Assembly: GCA_020912385.1 (NCBI GenBank)
Contig: CP087208.1
Location: 3,286,001-3,350,000, forward strand
DNA length: 64,000 nucleotides
Direction: 5' to 3'
Origin: Neofusicoccum parvum
Lineage: Eukaryota; Ascomycota; Dothideomycetes; Botryosphaeriales; Botryosphaeriaceae
Shown in pieces: positions 33,723 to 45,303 of the stretch (position 1 is its first letter; each line of letters opens with the position of its first letter). The notes beneath the pieces are model-generated. The model was not told the origin of the DNA. It searched no databases and saw only the letters and a list, made by a program, of their open reading frames with translations. Position numbers and translations under genes: made by a program.

Positions 33723-35603
33723 GAGATAATAGGTAGGAGTGTGTTGAAAAATTGGCGCGGTGCAGAATGTAGTACGATTCTTGGCATGCCGTGTGAGGGG
33801 GGGCAGGAGAGGTGCCCGACTTATCCTCAAACACGGTACTATACCTAATCTAGCAACTAACGTACACGTGATTTCCAACAGAGTGCGTTTTGGAAAATGT
33901 TCTAACGTTCTTTATGATTAAAGAGACTCTAAAAGTATAGTCTGTTAAAATGCCTCGAAGTATTACTACCACATTGCTCTTTCTAAGGCCAGCAAGACCA
34001 TTTATCACGGCCTGGCTAAAGTTGCCGGTAGATGCCGACACTTTCACCGATACTATTGTTAGGTGGGAAATGCCGCGTCCACTGGCAAGCCCGGTGCTGA
34101 GCTCTCTATTTCCCCGCGCCTTCCCCGCTTATCTCTCCGAGAAGGTAAGCGAAAGCGCTAACACAGGTGCGGGTCTCTCTGTTCTACCTCTCAATTTAAT
34201 TATAAGGACTACCTTCGCGCTGGAAATTGTGACAGAGCAGAACAACTTCATTGCAGGCTGCTGCCTCATTGTAAAAAGATAAATGTGCCGAAGAACAATT
34301 GAAACCAGAGCGGGAAATGTGGTGTGGACACACTTTTGCCCTGTAAAGCAACAAACACCCGGGCTCAAGTATCAGAAAAGGACGGTTTTTTGAGGTTGAT
34401 TCGACGGGGAGATCATGGCAGGAGTCTGCTTCTTCAGTCAGGCCACAGTGCTGGAAGTGGTTTAGGCATTTGAAACAAGCATGGGAAGGGATGCTTTTCT
34501 TTGGGACTCGCTTACTCAAGTCAAGAGCTACCCGGCGATCTCCGGGCATGCTTGTCGGGTCGTTGCGACCAGCGACCCATTTGGGGAGAGGGTTCGGTCG
34601 ACAGGACTTATCGAGCACAGCTTGTGCGAGTAGTGCCGGTTGAAGTATCTGTGGAAGACACGCTAAAGCTGTCTGGATAAGGGCGCTAACTTCTCCACGG
34701 CGGATCTAAACGTGCGGCTGGAGATCACAGACCCTGGGACGCTTTCGTGCTGCCAGCATGCGGCCATGCCCTCTCGCCTTATCCCCTATTTGTCCCGTGA
34801 TTGGGTGTTCTCGGCACCATTAGCTCGCCTCGGTCCGCCCGCGGGAGTTGCAGAGCAGCTTCCACTTAGTCGGCGCCCCGGCTGGCTTGCAATTTCCGCG
34901 ACAAGTCCGGCGCTACTGCTATGCGAGAAGCTACCACAGCACCGCTCTGCTTTGCGCACGAGGGCTCGAGATGTCTCGGACTGTCAGTCAGCGACGCCGA
35001 CGATGCGGCATCGGCTGGCCAGCTGCGCGCTGGCAGCGCAACACGCAGCGCGAAGCTGCAGCGGCCTCGCAAAGCCGGCTGTCCGCGCGGAAAGCTGCGG
35101 ATGGCTACCGGCCACTTTCTCAGCCCGCGCGTTTTGGAGCTGCTGTTTAGCCCGCCACAACACCGCCACTCAGCCGCAATCCAGCGCCAACGTCGACAGG
35201 CACAGCTGCCGAGCCCGCCCCTGTGGGAAATGCCGCTCTGCGTCCATTAACGGTGCTAACGACACCTACTTCGAGCGAGCGTTTGCGCCGAGATGGCCTG
35301 TTTTCCCTTGGCAACGAGCGAGGCTGAAGGTCCGGCGAGAGCTCCCTTCTGCTGCAGCCAGCCTCCAAATGCAGGAACGGGGGTAGTTTCGGCCTCGCCG
35401 CCCTTGATGCTAGTTCAGGGTCCAGGCCGTGGATATTTTCCTTCGGTAGGCGCTTTGGGGCTGCTGGCTTGCCAGCGTATAAGTGTGTTCACCACCCCTC
35501 TCTCGTAGACGTCCAGGTCACTTTAGGGTAGTCCTCTGCAGTCATTCCCTCGCGCTGTGGTGCCTCTCGGCCCGCTTCACTCTCTCTGCTGCCGTGTTTC
35601 AAC

Positions 35604-38600
35604 ATGGCGTCCTTTCTCTTCAACCCCACCCTCATTCTCGGCCTCTTGGCCGCACGCTCTCTTGCGATTCCGGCTCCCCTGCCTTCCGCTACGTCTGCGG
35701 CAGCCAAGCGCAGCGAGCTTTCGTGTTGGGACAAAGCCAGTGATGGCGATGTCTTCCAGGCCACCAATTCCCAATGGGACATCATCTGCGGCACCGATTA
35801 CGCGTGAGTGCAGTTTGTTCGCGCAATGCTAAGAACCCAGCTGACAGTTGGTAGGGGCGGTGATATGGGCATGTCCTGGGTAGACTCTTTCGAAGCGTGT
35901 GTCCGGGACTGTGATACCACGAGTGGCTGTGTCGATGTTTCGTTCGTTTGGCCAAACGCCTGCTACAAGAAGAGCACGCTCAACTCAGCCGTTTCTGTCG
36001 AATCTGTTTGGACTGCCAAAAAGAAGACCAGCGGCTCAACCGGTACCAGCACTAGCACCTCCACGCCTCTGTCCTGCGAAAACAGCGCCAGCAATGGCGT
36101 CAGGTACACTTCGACCAAGGGCACCTTCCTCATCGAGTGCGGCTTGGACTATGCCGGCGGCGACATGGGCTCTTCCAGCGTCAACTCGTTCGAGGCCTGC
36201 ATCGAGGACTGTGCCTCCACCAGCGGCTGTATCGATGTCAGCTACGTTTACGGTGCTTGCTACAAGAAGAACGTTCTCAACACGCCTGTCTCGCTGAGCC
36301 ACGTCTGGTCCGCCAAGATCGTAGCCGCCGACACGGATTCCTCGTCTTCCGCGACCTCGTCTTCTACCATCACCTCTGCAGCAACAACCACCGAGGCAAC
36401 TGCCACCGCAACCGCAATAACCTGCCCTGCCAGCAATGGTACCACCCAGGGAATGTCGACTGGCGGCACGTACGAGATTCTTTGTGCAATCGACTATGCC
36501 GGCGGCGACTTCAAGGAGGTCGATGTCCCCACGTTCGAGGAGTGCCTTGAGGCTTGCGACAACAACGACGGATGTGTTGCTCTCTCCTATGTTGCGCCGT
36601 CTTGCTACCTGAAGAACGACCTCATGGCCCCGGTTGCTGTCTCGTACGTCTGGGGTGCTGTCGTCAAGAAGGCCGCCAAGGATCTGTACACCTTCCCGAC
36701 CGTCACGGACCAGGCATTGGAGGCTGGCGCAACGGAGTCGATGATGGCTGGGGTCATGACACTCGAGAGCCCGCCCCTCGCCACCCTCGGCCCTGTTTCG
36801 CCCCCGGGAATCAACATGGGAGGTCTCACGGTCCTCACGCCCAACGACACCACCGCGCTGTGGTACAACGGCGATGCTGACGCCCAGGCGGACGAAGACT
36901 CGGGTGCGGTCACTGTGCGCCTGACCATTGAGTACAAGTACCCTTCGATCGTTCTGGACCACTCCATCTACATCCAGAACGTTGCCTGTGGCGATGGCGT
37001 TCTTACCGGCAGCTTCACCGAGATGACCCCGTTCCTGCACGCCGCCCAGGAGTGGCCCAGCAAAGCGCCCATCCTGCTCATTTCCAGCGAGTCGAGCTGC
37101 GGCAACGGTGAGCAGAATGCTTTCTGGCTGGCCAGTTCCGTGGCCTTCGATACCGGAGCCATGGCCTTCAGCGCCCCTGGTGAGTCCGTCGAGCTCGCCG
37201 ACATCTACACGAACATGGACGTCGACTTCGGAAACATCCAGTACAGCAACGACACCGACAGCGGAGCTTCCACGGATGACGGCACCGCAAGCTGTGGAAG
37301 CCCCAGCTCGCCTTTCCTGGACGATCTTCCTGCCGTGTCTTGCGGCTCCAGCTTCGACAAGACCCTCGATGACGCGCTCGGCTACTACTCCGCCGACGGA
37401 TCCAGCCAGCAGATTGTCCTCGCAGCTGCAGGTGTGCCGGTGGACGACAGCGACACCGAGACTGAAGCGGAACTCCGCAAGCGTGGTTGGTTTAGCTCGT
37501 TTATCAAAGCGGTTGCCAAGGTCGTCGTAGCGGTCGTCAAGGTCGTCGCCGTGGTGGTCCAGAAGGTTGCCGCCGTTGTTGTGGCGGTCGTCCAAAAGGC
37601 TGTCGAGGTCGTCAAGGTGGTTGTGCAGGCGGTTGTGGCCGTCAGCATCGCCGTTGTGACGCAGGTTGCCAAGCTCGCCGTGTTCATCGCCACGGGCAAC
37701 TACAGCAACTCCCTCACCCTGCCGGTCAACCTGGGACCGCCTTCATCCGTCTTGGCCGAGTCTCCGTGGGGAAGCACCGGCTTCAAGTTCTACGAGTACA
37801 CGCCCGAGGAGGGCGGCTCCAAGTGGGAGGCATCCGCAGCCGCTCTCGAGAAGATCCAGACCGAGCTGATTGGGGAGGCTGATCCCGAGCCTGGCATTGA
37901 GCTCTGGTGCGTCGACTGTGGCGTTAAGGGCAAGATCGTCGCCACTGGCTCCATCAGCGCCACTCCTCTCTCCGGATTGAAGAAGGGCAGCATCGGCATT
38001 TCCGGCAACATGTACGCCGGTGTCTTCCTCGGCGTCAACGCCTTCACGCAATGGGAGAAGACTGTCCGCAAGGACCTGTTCGTCAAGGGCCTGCCTGGCT
38101 GGTCTATCCCCGGCATTGTCAGCCTTGGCCCCCGTCTGATTCTCGCTGCCCAAGCCACCATCACTGTCGAGGCCGAGGGCCAGATCCTCACCGGTGCCAG
38201 CCTGAACTGGCCCAACTTCCAGGCCACCCTGGACTTTGTCGACAAGTCTCACTCCTCGCAGTCCGGCTGGACTCCCGAGATCACCAAGAAGTTCGAGGCC
38301 CACGGCGAGGTCACCGCCACCGCCGCTCTTGGTCTCCCGGTCATCGTCAACTTTGGCATCAACATCCTCAACGGCGTCTTCGAGAAGGGCATCAACCTGA
38401 CGGACTTCCCTGCCATCACCGCCGAAGCCTCTTTCGAGGTTGATGCTGGGACCGACAAGAACCAGGTTGGCAGCGACGAGTGCGAAGGCATCGACTGGGA
38501 CATCTCGCTTACCAACGAGCTCCGCCTCGACGTCAGTGACGGCCCTGGCTTCACTCTCAAGCAGTGGGCTTCGCCTGCACTGGCCAGTGGGTGCATTGGC

Positions 38601-40358
38601 AGCAGCCGTGATACCGCCGAGGAGGAGGCGACCACCACGTCCTCCTCCGCTGCTGCGGAACCCACTGTCGAGGACCTGAGCCTCAAGTGCCCTGCGGCAG
38701 ACACAACTACGTACACAGACGCGAGCTTGAACACCTACACAATCAAATGCCACACCGACGCTGCTGGGAACGACTTGGCCAGCTCTCTTCAGACCACGTT
38801 CGATGACTGCATCGGCTTCTGTGGCACGACCTCGGGATGCGCCGGTGTCGCCTACATCCCCAGCCGCAAGACGACGGACAACTGCTACGCCAAGTCTGCC
38901 ATTGGAACGACTGGTTCCGATGCTTCGGCGGGATATGAGATTGACCTTGCCGTCATGAACAACCCTTTCACCATCCTGAGCATGATCTACGCCGACAGAG
39001 ACATCACCGCCCTCGCCACCAGCAACATCGTGAAGGGCAACACGCTCGTCATCAACGCGAACACGATTTCGAGCTGGGCCGGCGACCCATGGGCCGGCAA
39101 TTACAAGAGCATCTTCCTGCTCTACATGTACGGTGCTGAGACGCGCACCTTTGTGGCCTGGGACGGCGCAGGTGTCTTCACCATCAGCCCTGGCGCGGTG
39201 TACAGCCCCTCGGCGGTTGTTCCCAGCTGGCCCCAGAGCGCGGGTGTGTACAACCTCCAAGTCGTGGGCGTTGCGTACGGAAGGTACGCGATCACCAGCC
39301 AGAGTGTCTGGAACAACATATACGCCGCAGCGCGCAACACCGGCCAGTGGCAGTTCACCAACAACAACTTCCAGTGGGATACGTGGTATGGCATCGGCAA
39401 GACTGGCGTCATCTGGTACAAGGACCTCGAGACTGGCTACTTCTACGCCATGGCTGTCCGTGAGAACGCATATGGCGCTTTCGCCCAGGTCAAGTGGCGC
39501 AGGCGAAGCCTCGGCCGCCGTGACGTGGATGCCATCGACGCTCCCTATGGGAACGGCACCATTTCGGCCTCCAACTCGACCGCAACGGATGCAGCCATCT
39601 CGGTGCCCACGCCTTCCAGCTCGAGCTTCCCCGTGCTGTCCCAAAGCACCAACTCCACCGATTCGGACTTCCCCCAACTCACGCAGACCAACAGCACCAG
39701 CAACTCTACTGGCTCTTCCGAGTTCGCCCAGCTTACTGTCACCAACAGCACGAGCAACTCCACCGACTCCGTCGACTTCCCTCAGCTTGTCCTTTCAAAC
39801 AGCACCTCTGTTAACTCGACTGCTGCCAACACAACATCTGCGGATGACGTGACCGGCGCCGACTTCCGTGTTGTCGACTCGACCAACACGCTGCTTGTCA
39901 ACCCCGGTACCAACGGCAACCTTTTCCTTTCCGTCATCGGCGACAGCACCGACCTTTCCAACTTCACCACTGGCAGCCTCTACGGCGACAGCGAGTCCAA
40001 GACCATCTTCGGCGACAGCAACTCCCGCCTGCTGCACTACTACCCGACCACCATGTCCAAGACCGGCGCTTCCCGCCTCCGTCTCGCGGACTGGGACAAG
40101 CTGCCCAACGGCGCGAAGCTCATCAACCTGACTCCCATCGAGACCCAGGGCGTCAGCATGCTCATGGCCATCGACGCCGACGGCGACTACTTCTGGCCGT
40201 TCTTCTGCGGCATCAAGGGCCAACTCAACAAGGTGTTCCTCGTCAGCGACCCTGACAACGGCGCCACCGCGCTGGAGGCAGAGAACATGAAGTTTACGGT
40301 TACGGGCGGTGAGGCGTACAGCTGCAACCCGCTTGCCCTGGTTGCCACGGCGCTCTGA
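35604..40358 (+). CDS. giant secreted PAN/apple-like mosaic protein, 1567 aa
   Basis: Exons 35604-35803 and 35855-40358 join in frame. A signal peptide ends near R-S-L-A-I-P, with a dibasic site K-R about 17 residues on. Three cysteine-rich modules follow (about residues 42-120, 140-225, 255-340), each with C-G-T-D-Y-A-G-G-D or a like motif, S-F-E-A-C, D-x3-G-C and C-Y-K-K. This is the PAN/apple-like pattern seen in fungal secreted proteins, and a fourth copy is at about 950-1030. Between them are a beta-rich region, a K-R-G-W-F-S-S site near residue 605, a valine-rich cationic stretch (about 612-680) and a large domain (about 690-930), perhaps of the DUF7029/DUF7223 kind. Residues about 1100-1250 form a beta-rich N-P-F-T-I-L-S module, followed by N-glycosylation-rich 18-residue repeats and a final domain ending at 1567. 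Likely extracellular, possibly adhesive; function unknown. Confidence 0.8.
39669..39830 (+). repeat. three 54-nt tandem repeats coding S/T/N-rich units
   Basis: Three consecutive 18-codon units begin F-P-Q-L-T-Q, F-A-Q-L-T-V and F-P-Q-L-V-L, and each contains N-S-T-S-x-N-S-T sequons. A shorter relative precedes them. They form a probable glycosylated stalk in the giant secreted protein. Confidence 0.8.
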
Positions 40359-41306
40359 TTTTCTTACGCTGATACGTCTTCTTACGCTGCTACGTCCTTA
40401 TCGTGGTGTGAAAGAAAAGATAGAATAGCTACTTCGGCATAATTTATAATTTCTCGGTCACTTGAAAACGTATACAAATTCGCTTGGTAGTATATGCTTA
40501 CGGCTGTCAAGTCATCGATTATGTTACAGCGCGCAGTGAAAGGGCGGAGCTTGCCGGAGGTAAACCGTGGCGATGCAATACAAAGCGACAAATCGCTCGA
40601 GTTCTAACTTTCCGGATACATATATCCCCTGGTATCTATTGGTGTAAATCTCTTTGATAATAGGCTTGATCATTTGAATTTACCATGTCTATCGTGTCTT
40701 CCCGTAGCTACTGATTTACAAACGGATGCCGCAGAAACCAGAAGCGATTGCACTCTACTCGGGATCGTGGATGGTGTCATGAGAGAATCAAGCCTTCGAC
40801 TGGCGGCGTCAGCAGATCGCGTAGGAAGCTTCTGCCTATTTTTGTTCTTTTTACTGTTGTCCGGATTTGTCCGGATATCATCGCAAATAGAGAGGGGGGA
40901 ACGAACGTGAGCGGCACTTGCCTTGTGTTCCTCGTGTTCGGATTCTCTTGCGGGCTGGACTCAGGCCGCGCGGTGCGACAAGGGAGTCCGGGAACACCTG
41001 GAACTCTTGGTCATCCTCATTGGCGGAAGACTTGAGTTGTCGGGATGGCTGGATCCGTCTACAATATCTGATTCGCTCAGCACCACAAAGCTTGTTTAAA
41101 AGCGAACCGAGCACGAGGTGCAGAGAACGCATACGGATACGAAACAAACATGTTGGTGGCAAGTATCGTGCCAGCCTGCTCTGTATTGCTCTCCTACTGC
41201 TGGTGGAGATTTCGATGTGATTATAATAGTTGCATTGCTGTCACACACCAGCAGTGTCCGTTCCTCGTTCATCACCTCCGGCCCAGCGCCAATTATCTAA
41301 ATAAAA
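40359..41306. other. intergenic
   Basis: Between same-strand genes. No gene or RNA is recognised. Confidence 0.5.
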
Positions 41307-42299
41307 ATGGCCTACGACTACTACAAGTACAACCCGAGCCTAGCCGCTGCAATCACGGCCACTGCCTTGTTCAGTTTATCAACCTCAGTTCATATTGCCC
41401 AAATGATGGTAGCACGGACTTGGTTCTTCATACCATTCGTCATTGGAGGAACATGTGAGTCTTCTGTCGCCCGGCACTCAACTCGTCATTGACACGGACA
41501 AGTCGAAGCACTCGGATACACCGGCAGATCCATCTCAAGTAGCGAAACCCCAGACTGGACGCTGGCGCCTTATCTCCTGCAGTCTCTACTTATTCTACTG
41601 GCACCTGCGTTCTTTGCAGCTTCTATTTACATGGCGTTCAGCCGCATCATACGCATGACGAATGGCGAATCGCTTTCACTGATACGAGTCAATTGGCTCA
41701 CCAAAATCTTTGTGACGGGGGACATCATCTCGTTCCTCGTGCAAGCAGCTGGTATTCCTGCCTCCCAAAGCCTCTTCCTGGCTCTGCTGATGGCTGGACT
41801 GTTCATAGGTGGAGGGATACTGGCCAACGCCGACACATCATCGGAGAGAAAGAACGGCGAGCGTGTCATAACAATTGGACTGATAGTCCAGCTCGTCTTC
41901 TTTGGCATCTTCATCCTCGTGGCTCTCAACTTTCATCACCGTCTCGGCAACCACCCTAATCACACCTCAAAGACTGTTCCATGGAAGTCCAGTCTGATCG
42001 TGCTCTACATCGCCTCCATGCTGATCATGGTACGATCGGTGTTCCGCGTGATTGAATATGTGCAAGGTGAGGATGGCGCGCTTTTGCGCAAGGAGATATG
42101 GTTGTATGTATTCGATGCGGCACAGATGTTTCAGATGATGTTGCTATTCAACTGGAAGCACCCTGGCCTCCTGGCAGTAATGCTGCAGAAGAGAAGAGTA
42201 ATTTACCGAACGGCGAGAGGTCGGTCCATTCCGAGCACTTCGGTACGGATGGTTGGTCCGCGTCACCCTGGTAGAGTCGTTTCACGGCGGAGAGTGTAA
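41307..42299 (+). CDS. RTA1-like lipid-translocating/exporter family protein
   Basis: Seven-helix membrane protein of the fungal RTA1/RSB1 family, linked to lipid translocation and toxicant resistance. Exons 41307-41454 and 41503-42299 (intron 48 nt) give 314 residues. The N-terminus has Y-D-Y-Y-K-Y-N-P-S-L and A-A-A-I. The spliced joint gives G-G-T-F-E-A-L-G-Y-T-G-R. Then come the P-Y-L-L-Q-S-L-L-I-L-L-A-P-A-F-F-A-A-S-I-Y motif, V-Q-A-A-G, M-A-G-L-F-I-G-G, R-S-V-F-R-V-I-E-Y-V-Q-G and W-L-Y-V-F-D-A-A, which in order match the family. The C-terminal tail is arginine-rich and cytosolic. It is next to a P450 on the same strand. Confidence 0.92.
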
Positions 42300-42963
42300 G
42301 AGGTGGATTTTGGCAGCAATCGCTTCACAGACTTTTCTTGGCGCTGGCGTCTTCCTTGCGCAGAAGCGATGGAGACCAATGTGAAAGTGGGCAGGCGGGT
42401 TATATATAATGATTGAATAGGGAATACCTCAACTACCCAACGCCACGCTCAATGCGGGCAACAACCATTGCAACTGATTGGGCCACTAATTCGTATAATT
42501 GGGCCTTAACCTCCCCGTAAAACCCTCGATATGAAGATTGTATCGGGAATTTTCGAGGAGTTGTGGATAGCGTGGACTGAATAACTACGTCTTTCTTTTT
42601 TTATTCAGTGCTCACCTAAAGATATAGTAGTAAGCCAAGTTCAAGATTACATTCGTCGGACCAATTTCGCAAGGTTTACTCTAACGGGAAGAGACGTCCT
42701 CGCAAGAATTACTGAAAATGGAGGGGATCTACTGTTTCACTTTCTATTTGCTGTTCCGGCGGGTGAGAATGCGCCCAATGAAAGCGCAGGAGCTCGGGTC
42801 TTGAACGACGAACGCGAGATCAACGATTCGTACAGCCTGCTCTTCTATTCGTTATCCACGCTACGGATCCAAGTGAGCCGAACGAGAGCCTGATCTGTCC
42901 CTCACATAAATACATCTTCAATGGAATATTCGACAATCAATCAAACCCATCAGACCCTTAACA
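42300..42963. other. intergenic
   Basis: Promoter region of the second P450, with AT-rich parts at 42580-42620. No gene is supported. Confidence 0.5.
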
Positions 42964-44584
42964 ATGAAACTCAACAACGCAGAGGAAGCTTCGGCTACCT
43001 TTAGCTGCACCATCCGCAACTGGGCAACCCGCTTGCTGTCCTCACGCTCCATTACTCTCACCATCATTGTCATTATCGGAGCCAACCTTGTGTCAGCATT
43101 GTGGACCGCTATTTACAATCTCTACTTCCACCCGTTACGTAAATATCCTGGCCCGAAGTTCTGGATTGCGTTCCCCCTCAGGACAGACATCGCCCGCTTT
43201 CAAGGCAACACCGACTTCAAGATCCGCGAGTTCCACGAACAATTTGGTGACGTCGTTCGCATCGGACCAAACACCCTCTCCTTCACCTCCCCTGATGCAT
43301 GGAAGGACATCTACGGCCACGGTCATCCCGAGCTTCCCAAAGGCCACGATGCCGTCGACGGCGACACTCACATCATCGTGGCCAATGCACCGGATCATTT
43401 CCGCTTTCGACGGGCAATGCTACCTGCATTCTCGGACAAGGCACTCGGCCGGCAAGAGTCACTAATGAAGGTATACGTTGACCTGCTCATCGAGAGGCTA
43501 CGCGAAGTTGCGAGATCAGAGCAACCCACGGACATGGTCCACTGGTATATGCTGACTACGTTTGACCTAATCGGCGACCTAGCGTACGGCGAGTCGTTTG
43601 ATGGCCTGAAGGAGGGTAAGACTAACCAGTGGCTAGCCAACATTGAGATGGCTCTGCGACTGATTCCCATCATATCACTTGCAGCTGCGAGCCCATTGCT
43701 ATCCAAGCTCATGATGTTCATGGCGTCGGGTAAGCTTAAGAAGGCTCAGGAGTCGCACCGGCAGATGGCAACGGATCTGGCCATGAAGCGCATCAACAAC
43801 AAGGACCTAGAGGAGCGTGGCGACTTCATGACCCACTTTCTGAGATCCCGGGGACAAGCTCACGGACTTACCGACAAGGAGCTGTCATCCAACACCGACA
43901 TCCTGATGGTCGCGGGATCTGAGACAACGGCGACTCTGCTGTCTGGTGTGACGTACTTCCTCCTCTCAAACCCGGATGCATACGTCAAGTGCGTGGCCGA
44001 AGTCCGCCAGTCGTTCACCAGCGAGGACGATATCTCTTTTAGAAGCGCTACTGCCAAGCTGCCATACATGCTGGCCTGCCTCGACGAAGCGCTCCGGCTG
44101 TTCCCGCCGGTTCCGTCCCTGCTCCAGAGACGAACATTGCCTGGCTCACTGACGCCTGTGTCTGGCTGCATGGTGCCGGAGAACGTTTGTCGCACCAATT
44201 CCACTGTTATCATAACGCAGACTGACCAGAGCCCGCCAGACTCTTGTCGGCGTCCACCACCTGTCCGCCTACCACTCGTCCCGCAATTTCCACCGTGCGA
44301 AAGAGTTCCTCCCTGAGCGCTGGCTGCTAACCGCCCAGAAAGATCCATCCTCACCGTTCTTCAACGACAAGCGCGAGGTACACAAACCCTTCAGCTTCGG
44401 ACCGCGTGACTGCATCGGTAGGAACCTCGCCTACCACGAGATGCGCCTGATTATGACGAAGCTTCTGTGGAACTTTGACATGGAGCTTGGCCCGCGCTCA
44501 AACGGCTGGGTGGAAGCCCAGAGGGCGTTTATACTCTGGGAAAAATCACCGCTAATGGTGAGATTGGAAGCGAGAAAGATGTAG
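42964..44584 (+). CDS. cytochrome P450 monooxygenase, 521 aa
   Basis: ER-anchored haem-thiolate monooxygenase. Exon 1 (42964-44184) and exon 2 (44240-44584) are separated by one 55-nt intron with a less usual GTTTGT donor; the join gives V-P-E-N-T-L-V-G-V-H-H-L. Motifs: an N-terminal membrane anchor, L-Y-F-H-P-L-R-K-Y-P-G-P-K, D-A-W-K-D-I-Y-G, I-helix A-G-S-E-T-T, K-helix D-E-A-L-R, P-E-R-W and the haem loop F-S-F-G-P-R-D-C-I-G-R-N-L-A. Without the intron the first frame stops before the haem loop, which confirms splicing. It belongs to the same broad group as the damaged P450 at 21.0-22.9 kb, but the intron patterns differ greatly (one against seven). Substrate unknown. Confidence 0.92.
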
Positions 44585-45303
44585 TGTCGCTCAGCTGTTC
44601 AATTGCGTCAACAGTCGCAGGTTGCAGGAAGCCCAGGGGAAAACCACCAATCGGCTTAGTGAAATCGTCTTCGGGTACAGAAAGATAGGGCGACGATTGG
44701 ACATAATCTTCAGAATTGTTGAAAATCACGTGTAGACATTAGCCGAGCGCGGGGGTAGGTAATGCGGCTACACCTTAGAGTCTTTTCTTCCGCTATCTTA
44801 TACTCGAACACATTCCGTTAGTCAGGACGTCATCTTTTGCATCACGTCTGACATGCCAACAGCCATTCCTGATATCGTGTTGTGGACGGTCATCACCTGC
44901 CTTTTGCTTGGCGGCCGCCGGACATTACATCGGCGATCATGATAACATTTTCTGGTAAAGCGCAGTCCGGTGGGTAAGAGGGGAGTAAAACGCCTAAATA
45001 CAATTTGAAGCTGTGGGATGAGTCCACCTAGTCATGCAAAATGTCAATTTACACAGGCTAATTCGTGTTGTTGGGGACGAAATCCACGCGCCCACCGCAT
45101 CCACCGGTGCGTCATTTAGAGGCTGAAGGCATGTCTGGATAATTAGACATGAGCCCACATGAAAGTATCTGTCCATGCTGGCTCGGAACTCAAACCTCTC
45201 GTGAGGTGACATATAAAAAGAGCTCCTTTGTATCCATATTCCTCGTTTCTGAATATCCAATCCCCTCTGCCTCCACTTTCTAGTGCGCTTGCTGGTCATC
45301 ATC
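44585..45303. other. intergenic
   Basis: Promoter region of the GH51 gene, with a TATA box near its right end. No gene is supported. Confidence 0.5.
45212..45218 (+). promoter_or_regulatory. TATA box
   Basis: TATAAAA lies 86 nt before the GH51 start at 45304. Confidence 0.5.

Larger units (their letters stand above)
31849..35603. other. gene-poor 3.75-kb interval
   Basis: No gene could be supported. From about 32900 to 34300 the sequence is AT-richer and contains a hairpin-bearing inverted-repeat element (listed separately), as expected of old transposon debris. From about 34690 to 35590 it becomes GC-rich with long overlapping open frames on both strands but no domain; this is most likely the promoter of the large secreted-protein gene. 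Confidence 0.45.

Noticed and set aside
34712..35386. A 224-codon plus-strand open frame upstream of the giant secreted protein
   Set aside because: Arginine/alanine/cysteine-rich with no domain or signal peptide, in a GC-rich promoter region with other overlapping open frames.
37743..39677. A 644-codon open frame on the minus strand, and a 519-codon one at 36036-37595
   Set aside because: Both are antisense to the giant secreted-protein gene, whose GC-rich codons leave the opposite strand open. No signal peptide, domain or sensible composition was seen.
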